A DNA stretch of 64,000 bases, from positions 3,269,501 to 3,333,500 of the forward strand of contig NZ_CP059576.1 of the NCBI RefSeq assembly GCF_014109825.1, written 5' to 3'. A model generated the notes under the pieces. It did not search any database, was not told the DNA's origin, and was given only the letters and a program-made list of their open reading frames with translations. Of the stretch, positions 15,588 through 25,384 are shown in pieces. Positions within the stretch are counted from its first letter, which is position 1. The number at the start of each line of letters is the position of its first letter. Made by a program: the position numbers and the translations under genes. This DNA is from Legionella sp. PC997 (GTDB taxonomy: Bacteria; Pseudomonadota; Gammaproteobacteria; Legionellales; Legionellaceae).

Positions 15588-18500
15588 ATGATCACTAAGC
15601 TTTTTAACTGGCTTCAAAGTGATGAAAAAATTTTTCATCTATCTAATCAACACCTATCTCGAGAACTTCTCGAACGGGAAGAACTTCAAGCACGTCACAC
15701 TAACCGTGTGCTTCTGAGTAATGCCCGTCTTGGCAAGCTACAAGGTCTTGATACTCAGGAAGACATTAAGAAGGTAGAGCAACACATTTTATTCATGGAT
15801 TATCTTCAATTTTGCAGAAAAACATTCGAAGAAAATCCGCAGGATTCTTTATTTTTAATTACCCTTAAATATCTACTACCTAAAGTGGATAAAGAAAATT
15901 CGTTGCTCCATGCTAAATTGTTCAAATTGTTTCGAGCTTTATTGCAGGAAGACAGCGACCATACACTTAATTTTTATCAACAAAATGAAGCATTGTTTAA
16001 AAATCTTCCTGAAATCCAAAAATGTGTTGATTCTGAGTTGCATAACCAGAAATTTATTGACGACATTCAACAGGTTGAACACCATCTAAGCCTGTTTAAC
16101 AAAAAGCTATCCCAGCAAAAAAATCCGTTAGGGATCATAGGATTATGTAGAGATTGGATCTCTGATACACAGAAGTTCGCGGCATTTATACTCTGGTTAG
16201 TTCAGCGCAATACTAGCCCGGAACAGATTTTGCAAACCTATTTACTTCATGATTTTTTGAAATACAATTTATTTACATTACACTCCGAAGACAACGAAGT
16301 GTTTCTCTTATATGCTTTACTTAATCATTTTCCGGAAGCCAAGCCCCTTGTGGAAGCGGTTAAAAAAACAAGTAGTGATGAACGAGGATTTCAAAGCTAC
16401 TCACTCCAGGGAGTGTTTAGTGAGCACGAACTTCAGAATATTCCTCAAAAAGAAGAACCCCTACAATTTACCTTAACCGCAACGAATTTTTCAGCCCTAT
16501 ATGAACTATTTGGGACAACATTTTTACACGCAGCACTAGTAACTTGTGAAGAAGATACCGATTCGAAATGGGTGGAAGCCTTACGACATACTCTGAATGA
16601 GGCTGAGACGCTCACCAAAGTATTACCTGGCCTCATTAATGTAATTGCCCGCGAGTCTTCCCCTGCTATCCTAGAACATTTAGCATGTTTAATTGACGAT
16701 CAACATGCACAAGAATTATTATCCAACAATGAAGGCGCCATATTTTACCTATTACCTTATAAACCAAAACTTTCTGAATACATCAATGAAAAAAATATCA
16801 GTGAATTTATTCAGCAAATCACGCTAAAACATACTTCTGATCCCGAACTCATTTTCCAATTAATGGCATTATTTCTGATACTTTCAAAGAAAAAAGGGCC
16901 CGTGACGCAACTTGTATTCCAAGCAATTATTGATAATCTTGTTCAACATCCATTCCTATTAGAAGATGAAAGATTACTACGCCAACTCAAAAGATACCCA
17001 GATTGCGAAGCCATACTTTCCCAACGAAGTGAACAAATAAAACAACGTGTCATCGAATGTATTGTTGAACAAACTACCGATTGTGAATTCAGTAGTCGTA
17101 ATTATCAAATTATCGAAGATATTTGGCTTGAAGCGTCTCGCAAACTTAATGTATTTAAACTCATCCAACCGCAAGCAAAATACATCCTCAATAATAAATA
17201 TGCATTGCAGGCAAAAATCGCTCAAACTGCCTTTCTTTGTCATGGAAATGAATTTAACCTGGATGCCTTTATTGAGGCTCTATCTTTACCCCTTGTAATT
17301 CCAGAAGATGGGGTCAGTGAATACGAGCGTGTTCTTATTGAAATTCTAGCGGCCATTGATAACGAATTAATCAGAAAAAAAATCATTAAACAATTAGAAA
17401 GTCCCCCAATACAACGGCTTAACTGGACAGAGAAAGAATATGAAGGTAAAAACGTTATTCTTAAGGCTGCAAAATATGGCAATCTTGGTTTAATTACTCT
17501 GTTGGAAGAACAAATCCCATTGGAAGATTGTAACCAAGCGATAATTATTGCTGCCAAAGCAAATCAATGGGATGTTGTATCTCATCTCTGTCACCTTGAT
17601 AGGGTGACCTTAAATGAAGATGAACTGGAACAAATCATTCTCGGGGCAGCAGCAGAAGGTGAATTAAAGATCATCCATGACCTCTTCGATCTTTACGATT
17701 ACGAATCCTCCGCTATCAAGATTAAAATCCTTAATCAAGCCATTAGCCGTGGCAAGTTCAACATAGTTCAATATTTTTATAATTCTGGTGTCACTCTCGC
17801 AAATCAATCAGCAATCAATAAATGGTTTCATTCGGCAAGCGAATTAGGATATTGGGATATTGCTCTATTTATGGCAGATGCAGAAGAACATCCGCCCTCT
17901 CTTTGTGCAATTGAAAAAGCATTCAACCATGCCGTAGCTGGTTTGGATCTAGAAGCAATTCAAGGGCTTTGTAATTTATCAACAAATCCCCCCCGAGGCA
18001 CCATCATTCAAAGAGCTTTTGTAAAAGCCTGTCAGTCTGGTTGTTTACCCTTGGTTCGATGTTTTCATGACCTACCAAGGAAAATCGTTCGGGCAGAATT
18101 TGAAGAAGCAGTGGATCATGCCATTATGAATGGGCATTTGGAAATTGTTACCTACCTATATAATTCTCCTACTTATTCCTCGGATCAGAGTTTGATCAAT
18201 CATGGCCTGATAACTGCAGCAAAAAAAGGAAAATCAGAACTCGTTGAATTTTTTTGCTCAATGACAACCAAGACCAAACCAACCCAACATACTTTAAATC
18301 AAGCCCTAAATTGGGCGGTGAAAGGCAATCATACGGAGACATTTATTACTTTATGTCGCTCTCCACTGAATCCGCCAAGTAACTCTGCTGTTAAAGCGGC
18401 TTTTCTGCTCGCGGTTAAAGAAGGCAGGCAAAGTATTGTTACCTATTTATGCAGTCAGGAAATGAATTCACTCACCCAACGTACTATCGAGGACGCGTTA

Positions 18501-18932
18501 AAATTAGCAGTTAAATTTAAACATCCTGGAATTGTTCGGTATTTATGTGAACTTTCTAGTAATTCACCGCAAAAAAAATCACTAAGCATTGCTTATAAGA
18601 AGGCCGTTGCCAGTATTCAAAACGAAATTGCAGACTATTTAAGAGAGCAACTCAATAAAGTAAACCATAAAAAAATTGATCTTGAAATTGATGAGAGTTC
18701 AGGAACTGATCACGATTCGGATGTCAATTCAGAAACCGATGTCCATTTAGAAATGGACGTAGAAACCGATCATAAGCCAACGCCCGCTCATGACCACAGT
18801 TTTGATGTGGAACTAAACTCGGATATTGACGTCGGAATCTCATTAAAAACCTTTGGTTTTTTTAAAAATACCACCTCCAAAGACCTTCCTGTATCAGTCC
18901 GGACATCTAAACCAGGCGTTCCCATTAATTAA
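15588..18932 (+). CDS. large ankyrin-like repeat protein, probable effector
   Basis: A 1114-residue protein without a signal peptide. The N-terminal 600 residues are helical and unrecognised. From about 610 to 1035 there is a chain of degenerate repeats of 30-40 residues with the pattern AAxxGxxxIVxxL (for example AAKYGNLGLITLL, HAIMNGHLEIVTYLY, AVKEGRQSIVTYLC, AVKFKHPGIVRYLC), typical of divergent ankyrin arrays. The tail (about 1040-1095) is very acidic (many Asp/Glu pairs). Large ankyrin proteins of this build are common among Legionella Dot/Icm substrates, where they bind host proteins; that role is inferred. The start follows a weak AAAAG site. A stem-loop after the stop may terminate it. 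Confidence 0.75.
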   Translation: MITKLFNWLQSDEKIFHLSNQHLSRELLEREELQARHTNRVLLSNARLGKLQGLDTQEDIKKVEQHILFMDYLQFCRKTFEENPQDSLFLITLKYLLPKVDKENSLLHAKLFKLFRALLQEDSDHTLNFYQQNEALFKNLPEIQKCVDSELHNQKFIDDIQQVEHHLSLFNKKLSQQKNPLGIIGLCRDWISDTQKFAAFILWLVQRNTSPEQILQTYLLHDFLKYNLFTLHSEDNEVFLLYALLNHFPEAKPLVEAVKKTSSDERGFQSYSLQGVFSEHELQNIPQKEEPLQFTLTATNFSALYELFGTTFLHAALVTCEEDTDSKWVEALRHTLNEAETLTKVLPGLINVIARESSPAILEHLACLIDDQHAQELLSNNEGAIFYLLPYKPKLSEYINEKNISEFIQQITLKHTSDPELIFQLMALFLILSKKKGPVTQLVFQAIIDNLVQHPFLLEDERLLRQLKRYPDCEAILSQRSEQIKQRVIECIVEQTTDCEFSSRNYQIIEDIWLEASRKLNVFKLIQPQAKYILNNKYALQAKIAQTAFLCHGNEFNLDAFIEALSLPLVIPEDGVSEYERVLIEILAAIDNELIRKKIIKQLESPPIQRLNWTEKEYEGKNVILKAAKYGNLGLITLLEEQIPLEDCNQAIIIAAKANQWDVVSHLCHLDRVTLNEDELEQIILGAAAEGELKIIHDLFDLYDYESSAIKIKILNQAISRGKFNIVQYFYNSGVTLANQSAINKWFHSASELGYWDIALFMADAEEHPPSLCAIEKAFNHAVAGLDLEAIQGLCNLSTNPPRGTIIQRAFVKACQSGCLPLVRCFHDLPRKIVRAEFEEAVDHAIMNGHLEIVTYLYNSPTYSSDQSLINHGLITAAKKGKSELVEFFCSMTTKTKPTQHTLNQALNWAVKGNHTETFITLCRSPLNPPSNSAVKAAFLLAVKEGRQSIVTYLCSQEMNSLTQRTIEDALKLAVKFKHPGIVRYLCELSSNSPQKKSLSIAYKKAVASIQNEIADYLREQLNKVNHKKIDLEIDESSGTDHDSDVNSETDVHLEMDVETDHKPTPAHDHSFDVELNSDIDVGISLKTFGFFKNTTSKDLPVSVRTSKPGVPIN

Positions 18933-18956
18933 CCGGGAAGCTTAAATACATCCCGG
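18933..18956 (+). terminator. stem-loop after the ankyrin-like gene
   Basis: CCGGGA (18933-18938) and TCCCGG (18951-18956) pair perfectly around a 12-base loop directly after the stop codon. There is no T-run, so it is only a candidate terminator. Confidence 0.4.
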
Positions 18957-19056
18957 CGCCTATACTAAAAATGAGATATAGTGAACAGGGAATGGAGATT
19001 TAGGTAAGGCTCAAATACAGAATCGAATGAAGGACGCTGTTTACTGGGAGATTTTT

Positions 19057-19584
19057 ATGCAAGGATATTGTATTCAAGCAGCCATGTTTCGGCTGCCAAT
19101 CCCTTTCTTTAAGCGTGTTGTTCATGATTTTTGGATTTTAAGGGAGATTGAAAGTAATAATGTAGTCGCCCAATTACATGGGCTAGCTACCTCGAGAAAG
19201 AGGGGTTGTGTCGTTCCCATTGGATACAATAAAGATCATAGTTTAAGAGCATACTGTATTGCATATGATCCTCAATTTGCGAATCAATATGGTTTGCAGA
19301 CCGGCACTTTTGCATTACCTATTCATGCATATTGCACGGTGTACCAAAAAGAAGATTCTATACAACACTGGTTACAAGGTGTGAAAGCAGTTAAAACCAT
19401 TAATGCCTTAGATCTTAATTATCCACCCTTCGGATTCCAAATACCTTTATCAGCAACCATCAATAGTAATTCCATTTATCATACTTTTGCTCATGTAATG
19501 GATATCCCTTTACATACTTTTGCGGGCTTTTATCATATAGGGATTAAAACTTCTTTGTACGAGAAAATTAAACAAAATTTATAA
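19057..19584 (+). CDS. hypothetical protein, weakly DUF3750-like
   Basis: A 175-residue protein. The ATG at 19057 has GGGAG six bases upstream and is preferred over 19027. It has an early HDFWILRE segment and a late INSNSIYHTF segment; an H..W..R pattern followed by NSN-T/S-F is reminiscent of DUF3750, whose function is unknown and which may have a permuted papain-like layout. A serine stands where a nucleophilic cysteine would be. No signal peptide was seen. It stands between the ankyrin-like gene and another hypothetical gene just outside the T6SS locus, so a link to secretion is possible but unsupported. Confidence 0.5.
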   Translation: MQGYCIQAAMFRLPIPFFKRVVHDFWILREIESNNVVAQLHGLATSRKRGCVVPIGYNKDHSLRAYCIAYDPQFANQYGLQTGTFALPIHAYCTVYQKEDSIQHWLQGVKAVKTINALDLNYPPFGFQIPLSATINSNSIYHTFAHVMDIPLHTFAGFYHIGIKTSLYEKIKQNL

Positions 19585-19720
19585 CTAAAGTTCAATAACT
19601 TAATAGTAAAATACCTTTCTCTAATTTGGCTATAATCATCGGCTTTTTTTATAAATAAGGCTTTACCACCCTTAGTATTTTGGGTAGGCTTCGTTTTTTA
19701 ATGATGAATAAGGATCGTTC

Positions 19721-20371
19721 ATGCCAAACTTCTCTACGTTCAGCATCTATGAAAAAGAAATGCGCGAATTCATAAAAAAGGTTGTTAAAACGACTTCTTT
19801 AGACCCAGATGAATTAACTACCTGGCTTTATAGTGACGGAATAATGCAATTTCGTGGCGGCCAACGTGCAGATTATTATCCTTACGTTAATGAAAACCTA
19901 AAACAATTTGGTCATCGGCCATTAATCTCCAAACAACATTCCATGGGACAAATATTAACTGGTTTCATCACCCTAAAAAATGCATTTCTCAATCAGTTTG
20001 CAAAAGATGAGTCTGAGCTAAAAGCTCATTTAGAACAACTATTTACTCTCAATCTTTATACGGCTTTAGAAAATCATTTACCTTTTATTGCCATTCAAAG
20101 TGAAATTTCTTCTGAATTGAGTGCTTATCAAGATAAAAATGGCCCGCTAGAACCTGCTGAGGCACTTAGGCTTTCAATTAAGATGTTTGAAGAAAAACGC
20201 TTGGTTAATTCTCATCTGGAGGAAGATTTTAAAAATCAATTAACATTAATGGATGAGTTCTTGAAGCATTTAAATCAGCTTACAGCCTCTTCTGGACCAA
20301 AGTTCTTTAAAACAACTGACAAGAATTCTGATAGCACCCCATCCCAATTATCCTTATTAAAAAATAGTTAA
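19721..20371 (+). CDS. hypothetical protein, 216 residues
   Basis: Unrecognised, mainly helical, hydrophilic, with no signal peptide or membrane segment. AAGGA precedes the ATG. Residues 1-75 look globular with several aromatic residues (for example QRADYYPYVN); residues 95-190 are predicted helical by composition; the last 25 are Ser/Thr-rich. It converges on the PAAR-like gene of the T6SS accessory operon. Either a Dot/Icm-type effector or a stand-alone accessory gene would fit. Confidence 0.65.
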   Translation: MPNFSTFSIYEKEMREFIKKVVKTTSLDPDELTTWLYSDGIMQFRGGQRADYYPYVNENLKQFGHRPLISKQHSMGQILTGFITLKNAFLNQFAKDESELKAHLEQLFTLNLYTALENHLPFIAIQSEISSELSAYQDKNGPLEPAEALRLSIKMFEEKRLVNSHLEEDFKNQLTLMDEFLKHLNQLTASSGPKFFKTTDKNSDSTPSQLSLLKNS

Positions 20372-20497
20372 TAAGCTTTATTAATTGGCTTGTTCACTAC
20401 TCTGGGTAGGGGTAACCTGGGAAAGGGTGTGTCCGGGACTATCGCTGTATCCCCTGGAGAAGCCACGGGAATAGCCACGTCACATAGCTATACCATA

Positions 20498-20890
20498 TCA
20501 GGTTGCAATCACATCGGTTTGTGAGGGGATGGAATAAATCCCCGTTGTGTTCGTATCATTTGAGAAAGTTACAGTCATACCCAGATTATTTGCTGGTAAT
20601 CCATCTAAAAGTACATTAAATGCACCCGTTAAGGGTGTGACTATTAGCATGAACGTTCCAGAAATCACTCCCCCCATAGTTCCTGCCTGATCCCCGTTTG
20701 ATTCGGGAATAATCGTTCCTGTATTACAGCTTGGTGATGAATTGATTAACACTGCAGGAACGAAATCCACGCTCATGAGCCAAGTACCGATATTCATAAA
20801 AGGATTAGGAACCCCCCTTGGAGGCATTTTGCAGATATCTATGGGACCAGGAGTCAATACTTCACCACCTATCATACACGCCATTGTCAT
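20498..20890 (-). CDS. PAAR-like spike-tip protein (DUF4150)
   Basis: A 130-residue protein of the DUF4150/PAAR-like family, which caps the VgrG spike of type VI secretion systems and may link effectors to it. Typical features are the PxxPxPF-type segment near the N-terminus (CKMPPRGVPNPFMNIG), the later GDQAGTMGGVISG block and repeated Val/Asn strands. It is the last gene of a leftward operon (DUF2169, pentapeptide, DUF3540, DUF4150), four bases after the DUF3540 stop. These partners are often encoded together in T6SS loci. After the stop, about 100 bases stay open in one or another frame before a further stop, so a longer C-terminus may have been lost. Confidence 0.85.
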   Translation of the reverse strand: MTMACMIGGEVLTPGPIDICKMPPRGVPNPFMNIGTWLMSVDFVPAVLINSSPSCNTGTIIPESNGDQAGTMGGVISGTFMLIVTPLTGAFNVLLDGLPANNLGMTVTFSNDTNTTGIYSIPSQTDVIAT

Positions 20891-20894
20891 TTCA

Positions 20895-21539
20895 TCATCC
20901 TAACTGAATTTGTTTCGCAGCAATTTTGGTATCACCCTCAGCATGAATTTCCATTTCCTCACAATCAATCCGGTAATTGTGTTTTACAATAGTTCGTATT
21001 CGCCCTAAAAATTGATGTTCCAGTTCCTTTACCCAGTGATAAACCCGTAATGCTTGAGTATTAACCGTGTCACTGATGGTATGGATATACTGACAAATCA
21101 TCTTGAGCGATTGATATGAAAAGTTTAACTCTTGTCCTCGGAAGTGAGCGTGTTGTATCGAAAATTTTCCCGTATCACATTCCATATTTTGTGAGGATGC
21201 ACTTAAATTAATTGTATCATTTGCCATTAGGCTGATTGTTGGTGCATTAATTTTTAAATGGTTATTTTCACCAACCAGACTTAAATGATTTCCCAATTTC
21301 ATCGATAAAGCAGCGGTTTGTAGACGATGAATAATCGATAAAATATAATAGTTAGTTCCGTCTTTAAACAGTAATACTTCGTCATCAACTAAAGGCGTAA
21401 GTAAACAGGAGAATGCTGGCTGAGCACGAACTAATTGTCCCTGGAGAAGGATATGGTAGATATCATCTGAAAAGAATTTGATTTTTCCCTTCAACAATTC
21501 GCCTTTGTTATTTAAGTTGGCTACATCCGATTCAAGCAT
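20895..21539 (-). CDS. DUF3540-family T6SS accessory protein
   Basis: A 214-residue protein with the features of DUF3540: an N-terminal OB-like beta domain (residues about 15-75, including LLTPLVDDEVLLF) and a beta-helical segment (INAPTISLMANDTINLSA). The strand pattern recalls the gp5/VgrG needle, which suggests assembly on the spike. Function is not established. It lies between the pentapeptide gene and the PAAR-like gene with spacings of 16 and 4 bases, in a gene set seen in many T6SS loci, so a role in loading or joining PAAR to VgrG is likely. Confidence 0.82.
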   Translation of the reverse strand: MLESDVANLNNKGELLKGKIKFFSDDIYHILLQGQLVRAQPAFSCLLTPLVDDEVLLFKDGTNYYILSIIHRLQTAALSMKLGNHLSLVGENNHLKINAPTISLMANDTINLSASSQNMECDTGKFSIQHAHFRGQELNFSYQSLKMICQYIHTISDTVNTQALRVYHWVKELEHQFLGRIRTIVKHNYRIDCEEMEIHAEGDTKIAAKQIQLG

Positions 21540-21555
21540 GATGAATTCCTTAATT

Positions 21556-22608
21556 TTATGTCCATTGTTCTGCTTCCAATAATTCTGGATTGGTTTTCAA
21601 TACGTTATCAAGATTTGCATGCTCCCAATTAACCCTGACTTCGCTAATATGATGTAATGTGGCTAAATTTAGATTTGCCTTGGAAAAATTGCAAGCAGTT
21701 ATAACACTGTTATTGAATCGCGCATAACTTAAATCGGCATGGATAAATGAGCTATCGCTTATTTCGGATTCTTCAAATAATGATTGAGTTAAATTAGCAG
21801 AATCAAAAAGACAATTTATTATCCTGGACTGATTAAAATTACTTGGATTTAATAGGCATTCAGAAAAATTTACCCCCTCTAATTGGGCCTCCTGGAGACA
21901 GGCTGCTTCCAAATTCATTCCTTTAAACGTCGTTTGTTTTATGGTCGTTTTAAATAAATTAATGTGTTTTGTTTCCGATGCGTTTGAAAAATCGGTGTCT
22001 TGGATTTTCGCCTGGATAAATAAACTTCTATGAAGATTACAGCCGTTAAAATGAATGTCATTAAACTCACTTGCTTCAAAATTTGCAGCAACTAAATTGG
22101 CATTTTCAAAAAGTACGCCAGAAAATTTTGCATTTTTGGCAGTTACTCGTTCCATATTGCAATCGATAAATTTACCCTGGGATAGATCACATTTTGAAAG
22201 ATTGATTTTAGTAAGAGTACAGTTTATGAACTCACAATTTTTAAGGTCCTGTCCACGAAATTTAGTATTAGAGAAATCGGATTCTGTAGCCCCAATATCG
22301 ATAGAACCTTCATTAGAGTTAAAATCCACACCCAGCCAATTGGACTTGTGACTTTTGAGTTGATTTATTGTAGAAGAAATTATTGTACCTAATTGAATCG
22401 TGCATGCTTCCAAGGTGACCTGTTCAAATCGACATTTTTCAAAAACAGATGCAACCAATAAGACGTTTTTAAACACCACATTTTTAAATGTCACATTCAA
22501 AAATACTGCACGTCGCGCCTCAATGTTTTCAATGGTTATGAACTCTAGTGACACGTTTTGAATTATTTCTCTTTTGGATAGTTTAATTGCCAATTCTTCA
22601 GCATTCAT
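21556..22608 (-). CDS. pentapeptide repeat protein, T6SS-associated
   Basis: A 350-residue protein made almost wholly of pentapeptide repeats (A/C/S-D/N-L/F-x-x) from about residue 25 to 325, for example ANLVAANFEASEF and ANLTQSLFEESEI. It should form a long right-handed quadrilateral beta-helix. No enzymatic motif was seen. Its start overlaps the end of the DUF2169-pentapeptide gene by four bases (ATGA), so the two are coupled. Location in the PAAR-like operon implies a role in spike or effector loading; delivery as an effector is an alternative. Confidence 0.88.
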   Translation of the reverse strand: MNAEELAIKLSKREIIQNVSLEFITIENIEARRAVFLNVTFKNVVFKNVLLVASVFEKCRFEQVTLEACTIQLGTIISSTINQLKSHKSNWLGVDFNSNEGSIDIGATESDFSNTKFRGQDLKNCEFINCTLTKINLSKCDLSQGKFIDCNMERVTAKNAKFSGVLFENANLVAANFEASEFNDIHFNGCNLHRSLFIQAKIQDTDFSNASETKHINLFKTTIKQTTFKGMNLEAACLQEAQLEGVNFSECLLNPSNFNQSRIINCLFDSANLTQSLFEESEISDSSFIHADLSYARFNNSVITACNFSKANLNLATLHHISEVRVNWEHANLDNVLKTNPELLEAEQWT

Positions 22609-25241
22609 AAGGATTCATCTTCCTTTAACGAAATGGTTCTCATCAAGCAATCCTGTAGTTTTACATTGTTTTTTTGACAGTTTATAAACGGAATGCTGTA
22701 TAAATTACAATGATTAAACTCAGTATTTTCAAATGTTGAACTGTGAAAAATACCTTGAAAAAAATTAATGTCCTGAAAAAAGCAAGAGTCCACTGTACAA
22801 TTAACAAATCTAAATTTTTTCGCCTTACATTGACTAAATTTTGATTTAGTAAGGGTACTATTCATAAATTGAGAAGCATTCATTTCACACTGAACAATAG
22901 AGATCTGTTCGTAATGGCCACCCAGAATGGCCCCTTTGCTTAAATCACAATGTTCAAAATTACTTGTTGATATATGAGTTTGGTCGTTACACCGTAAATT
23001 GGTTATTCCACATTTTATAAAATCACCGCGAATTAATTGAGCATTCATCAGGTTTAAAGAAGACAAGGAGCAGTTGGAGAAACGACATTCAGAAATTTGT
23101 GATCCCTTACAGCTTAAATACTCAAAATTACTATCTTCCATGACCAGATTATCGATAGCACATTTAGTTAGTGAGAGTTTAGGTGCAATGACCTTATTCC
23201 CGCTCACTTTAGACAATTTTGTGCCATCAAAATGAGCATGTGATAAATCAGCCTTAATAAAATTGGAATCTATCCAAACGCATCTATTAATGGTAGCAAA
23301 TTGCAGTCGTGACTCAGAAAAATTACAGGAGTCAAAGCTGCAGTCAGAAATATCGAGAAAATTGGCTTTAAGACTGACAAATAAGCTTTCATTAAGCTGA
23401 CAGTTTTTAAGTTTGGCGTAATTTAAAAAAGCTGCGGAAAAATTGCATTCTTTTGCTGAACACCCTTCAATCTGGGTTCTAAGCATATCGCATTCTTTAA
23501 AATCAGTTCGATTTAAATCCGAGTTTTTTATTAAAGCCTGAGTTAAATTGGCACGAGCCAATATTGCTTCGGATAAATTGGTATTAATCAACGTGGTGGT
23601 CGATAAATTTGCATTGTTCAGGCGAGTACGTGCTAAATTACATTCGCTTAAATTACAGCCTGATAAGTTAATGCCTGATAAATCTAAGTCCGATAAATCG
23701 ATACCCGCCAAATTCTCACTGGAAAATTCCTTTCCTTGTTGAAAAGCATGAATAATCTCTTCTCGTGAATAAGGTGATTTCCCCGCTTTCCCGGTTCGAA
23801 ATTGTGTAAAGGAGCTGATTTTATCTATGCGGTTTAAGGGTTCTTTATATTGTTCCAGGGTTTTTAATAGCTCAGATTGTTTTTCTTCCGGAACTTCTTT
23901 TTGGATGATCTGTTTTTTAAGATACTCAAAAAAATTTATATTTTGTGGAGGGATATTTTTTTGAGCCCTTTCAAATGAAAATTTATCAAATACTGGGACT
24001 GTTTGATTTTGATTTTTATAAAACTGCGCAACTTCTTGTAGTATTGCTTCGGGTGTTTTTCCTTTAAAAAACTTGGCTTCTTCAATTTCTTCCAAGGTCT
24101 TGCCCGGACGAAAAATTTTAGCAATCTCTTGAAATTCTTTATCGAAATCCAAATCAAGACCAACGCGGCGACTCGCTCGAGCCTTGGTTCTTGACTCATT
24201 TAGCTGGGTTTGTACAACCCTTTCTTTGGATGGGTTGCGAAGCTTAATGTAATATTCAATATCCTTTTTCGGTTCATTTAAGGATTCACTTACGCTGTAG
24301 ATAAAATCAATATCATTGGCAGCTATATCCTGGGTATCGAGTACCCCATGCCAAATGAGAATTCCTTTTTCTTCTTCAGGCAATAACCAAAGTGTATCCA
24401 GATTTAGGTTTAATTCACTTAAACTCTCAGTGCTGTCAATACGTTTATAAAAACACCGTACACGTACGCCGGGAAGCTGACTTGTGATCAATGATTTTTC
24501 AGGATGCATGTTGGCACAAGTAAATACTTCATCCCCATTAAAATAATGTTCACTTTGCTGATCCGCTTCTGCAAGATTGAAATAGAGCCAATCAATGTCA
24601 GATGGATAATAAGGGCTTTGATTTATTAGCCAATCGTCGTTAAATGTTCCTAATTTATCAAGTTGATATTTGCATGTAGGTGAATGAGGTAACAATAAAG
24701 CAGGCTGCGGAGCATCGGATGGGGATCTTATAAGGTGTGTCGGAATTTCAACATTTGGAACCTTCAATTCATTGAAAGAATCCGTTTTTGCCCATCCTTT
24801 ACCCTCCGGATTAATTTCATGTTCCTTACCACCATATGCGTTCGTTAACGTTATCGGTATACGGCGGAAGCAAACCGGTTTGGATAAATGGTAATTTGAT
24901 TCTACTTTTACCCATTGCCTATCGCCAAAAACATTTAATTGTTTTTGCATGTCGCCCAGCGTTACTTTTACAAAACTTGAACTGATATTGTCGTTATAAG
25001 CAAAACAGCACCCTTTAACAAAAAATTCCGCCCTTTTTTTGGGCATGTATAAATCAATAAATTCACCTTGGTTAGGATTAAATGATTTTTTTGCAAGCTT
25101 CCAAAAATCCGCATAACTTGAAAATTCGCCTTTTTTGAAAAAAGAAAACAGAGCCATAATAGTAATAGCGAGCTGGGGTTTACCTTGGTGGCGGAAGTTG
25201 AATGTAATGATACTGTGTGGTTTATCTCTTAATATCTTCAT
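22605..25241 (-). CDS. DUF2169 domain protein with pentapeptide repeats
   Basis: An 878-residue protein. The ATG at 25241 is chosen because DUF2169 normally begins a few residues before the first strand; the in-frame TTG at 25268 is less likely. Residues about 1-320 match DUF2169: a first strand, then RRIPITLTNAYGG and NPEGKGW, both family landmarks. Residues about 490-870 are pentapeptide repeats (LSGCNLSECNLAR, ANLTQALIKNSDL). A helical linker joins the halves. DUF2169 proteins are encoded with VgrG and PAAR-like proteins, where they are thought to help load spike proteins and effectors. It is the first gene of the leftward operon, facing vgrG across a 248-bp control region. Confidence 0.88.
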   Translation of the reverse strand: MKILRDKPHSIITFNFRHQGKPQLAITIMALFSFFKKGEFSSYADFWKLAKKSFNPNQGEFIDLYMPKKRAEFFVKGCCFAYNDNISSSFVKVTLGDMQKQLNVFGDRQWVKVESNYHLSKPVCFRRIPITLTNAYGGKEHEINPEGKGWAKTDSFNELKVPNVEIPTHLIRSPSDAPQPALLLPHSPTCKYQLDKLGTFNDDWLINQSPYYPSDIDWLYFNLAEADQQSEHYFNGDEVFTCANMHPEKSLITSQLPGVRVRCFYKRIDSTESLSELNLNLDTLWLLPEEEKGILIWHGVLDTQDIAANDIDFIYSVSESLNEPKKDIEYYIKLRNPSKERVVQTQLNESRTKARASRRVGLDLDFDKEFQEIAKIFRPGKTLEEIEEAKFFKGKTPEAILQEVAQFYKNQNQTVPVFDKFSFERAQKNIPPQNINFFEYLKKQIIQKEVPEEKQSELLKTLEQYKEPLNRIDKISSFTQFRTGKAGKSPYSREEIIHAFQQGKEFSSENLAGIDLSDLDLSGINLSGCNLSECNLARTRLNNANLSTTTLINTNLSEAILARANLTQALIKNSDLNRTDFKECDMLRTQIEGCSAKECNFSAAFLNYAKLKNCQLNESLFVSLKANFLDISDCSFDSCNFSESRLQFATINRCVWIDSNFIKADLSHAHFDGTKLSKVSGNKVIAPKLSLTKCAIDNLVMEDSNFEYLSCKGSQISECRFSNCSLSSLNLMNAQLIRGDFIKCGITNLRCNDQTHISTSNFEHCDLSKGAILGGHYEQISIVQCEMNASQFMNSTLTKSKFSQCKAKKFRFVNCTVDSCFFQDINFFQGIFHSSTFENTEFNHCNLYSIPFINCQKNNVKLQDCLMRTISLKEDESL

Positions 25242-25288
25242 CTTTGAAGAATAGTCCTGGTGCAACAATTAACCTAAAGGTGGCTTAC

Positions 25289-25384
25289 AATATGAGGGAT
25301 GCAGTAATAGTTGTCAATTAGACAACTTGAAAAGAGAGATGGCATTCTGCCTATCTTGACAGGAAGAATAATCCTCCGATATTG
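25289..25384. promoter_or_regulatory. divergent T6SS promoters with operator-like palindrome
   Basis: Rightward (vgrG): perfect TTGACA at 25356-25361 and GATATT at 25378-25383, spacer 16. Leftward (DUF2169 operon): TTGACA as the complement of 25312-25317 and CATATT as the complement of 25289-25294, spacer 17. A perfect palindrome, AGTTGTC-AATTA-GACAACT (25309-25327), covers the leftward -35, and a second weaker one (AGATGGCA-TTC-TGCCTATCT) lies near 25338-25357, touching the rightward -35. The layout suggests one regulator controlling both arms. Confidence 0.6.

Noticed and set aside
17047-17298. Several open frames inside the ankyrin-like gene on either strand
   Set aside because: They are shadows of the long coding frame, without ribosome sites or recognisable domains.
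20372-20497. Open frame behind the DUF4150 gene as a lost C-terminal part or a separate gene
   Set aside because: Two stops interrupt the original frame and no start or ribosome site fits; it may be a decayed tail but is not annotated as a gene.
25338-25360. Possible sigma-54 promoter (TGGCA ... GC) upstream of vgrG
   Set aside because: The GG-to-GC distance is too short for a -24/-12 promoter; a perfect TTGACA with a fair -10 explains the region better.
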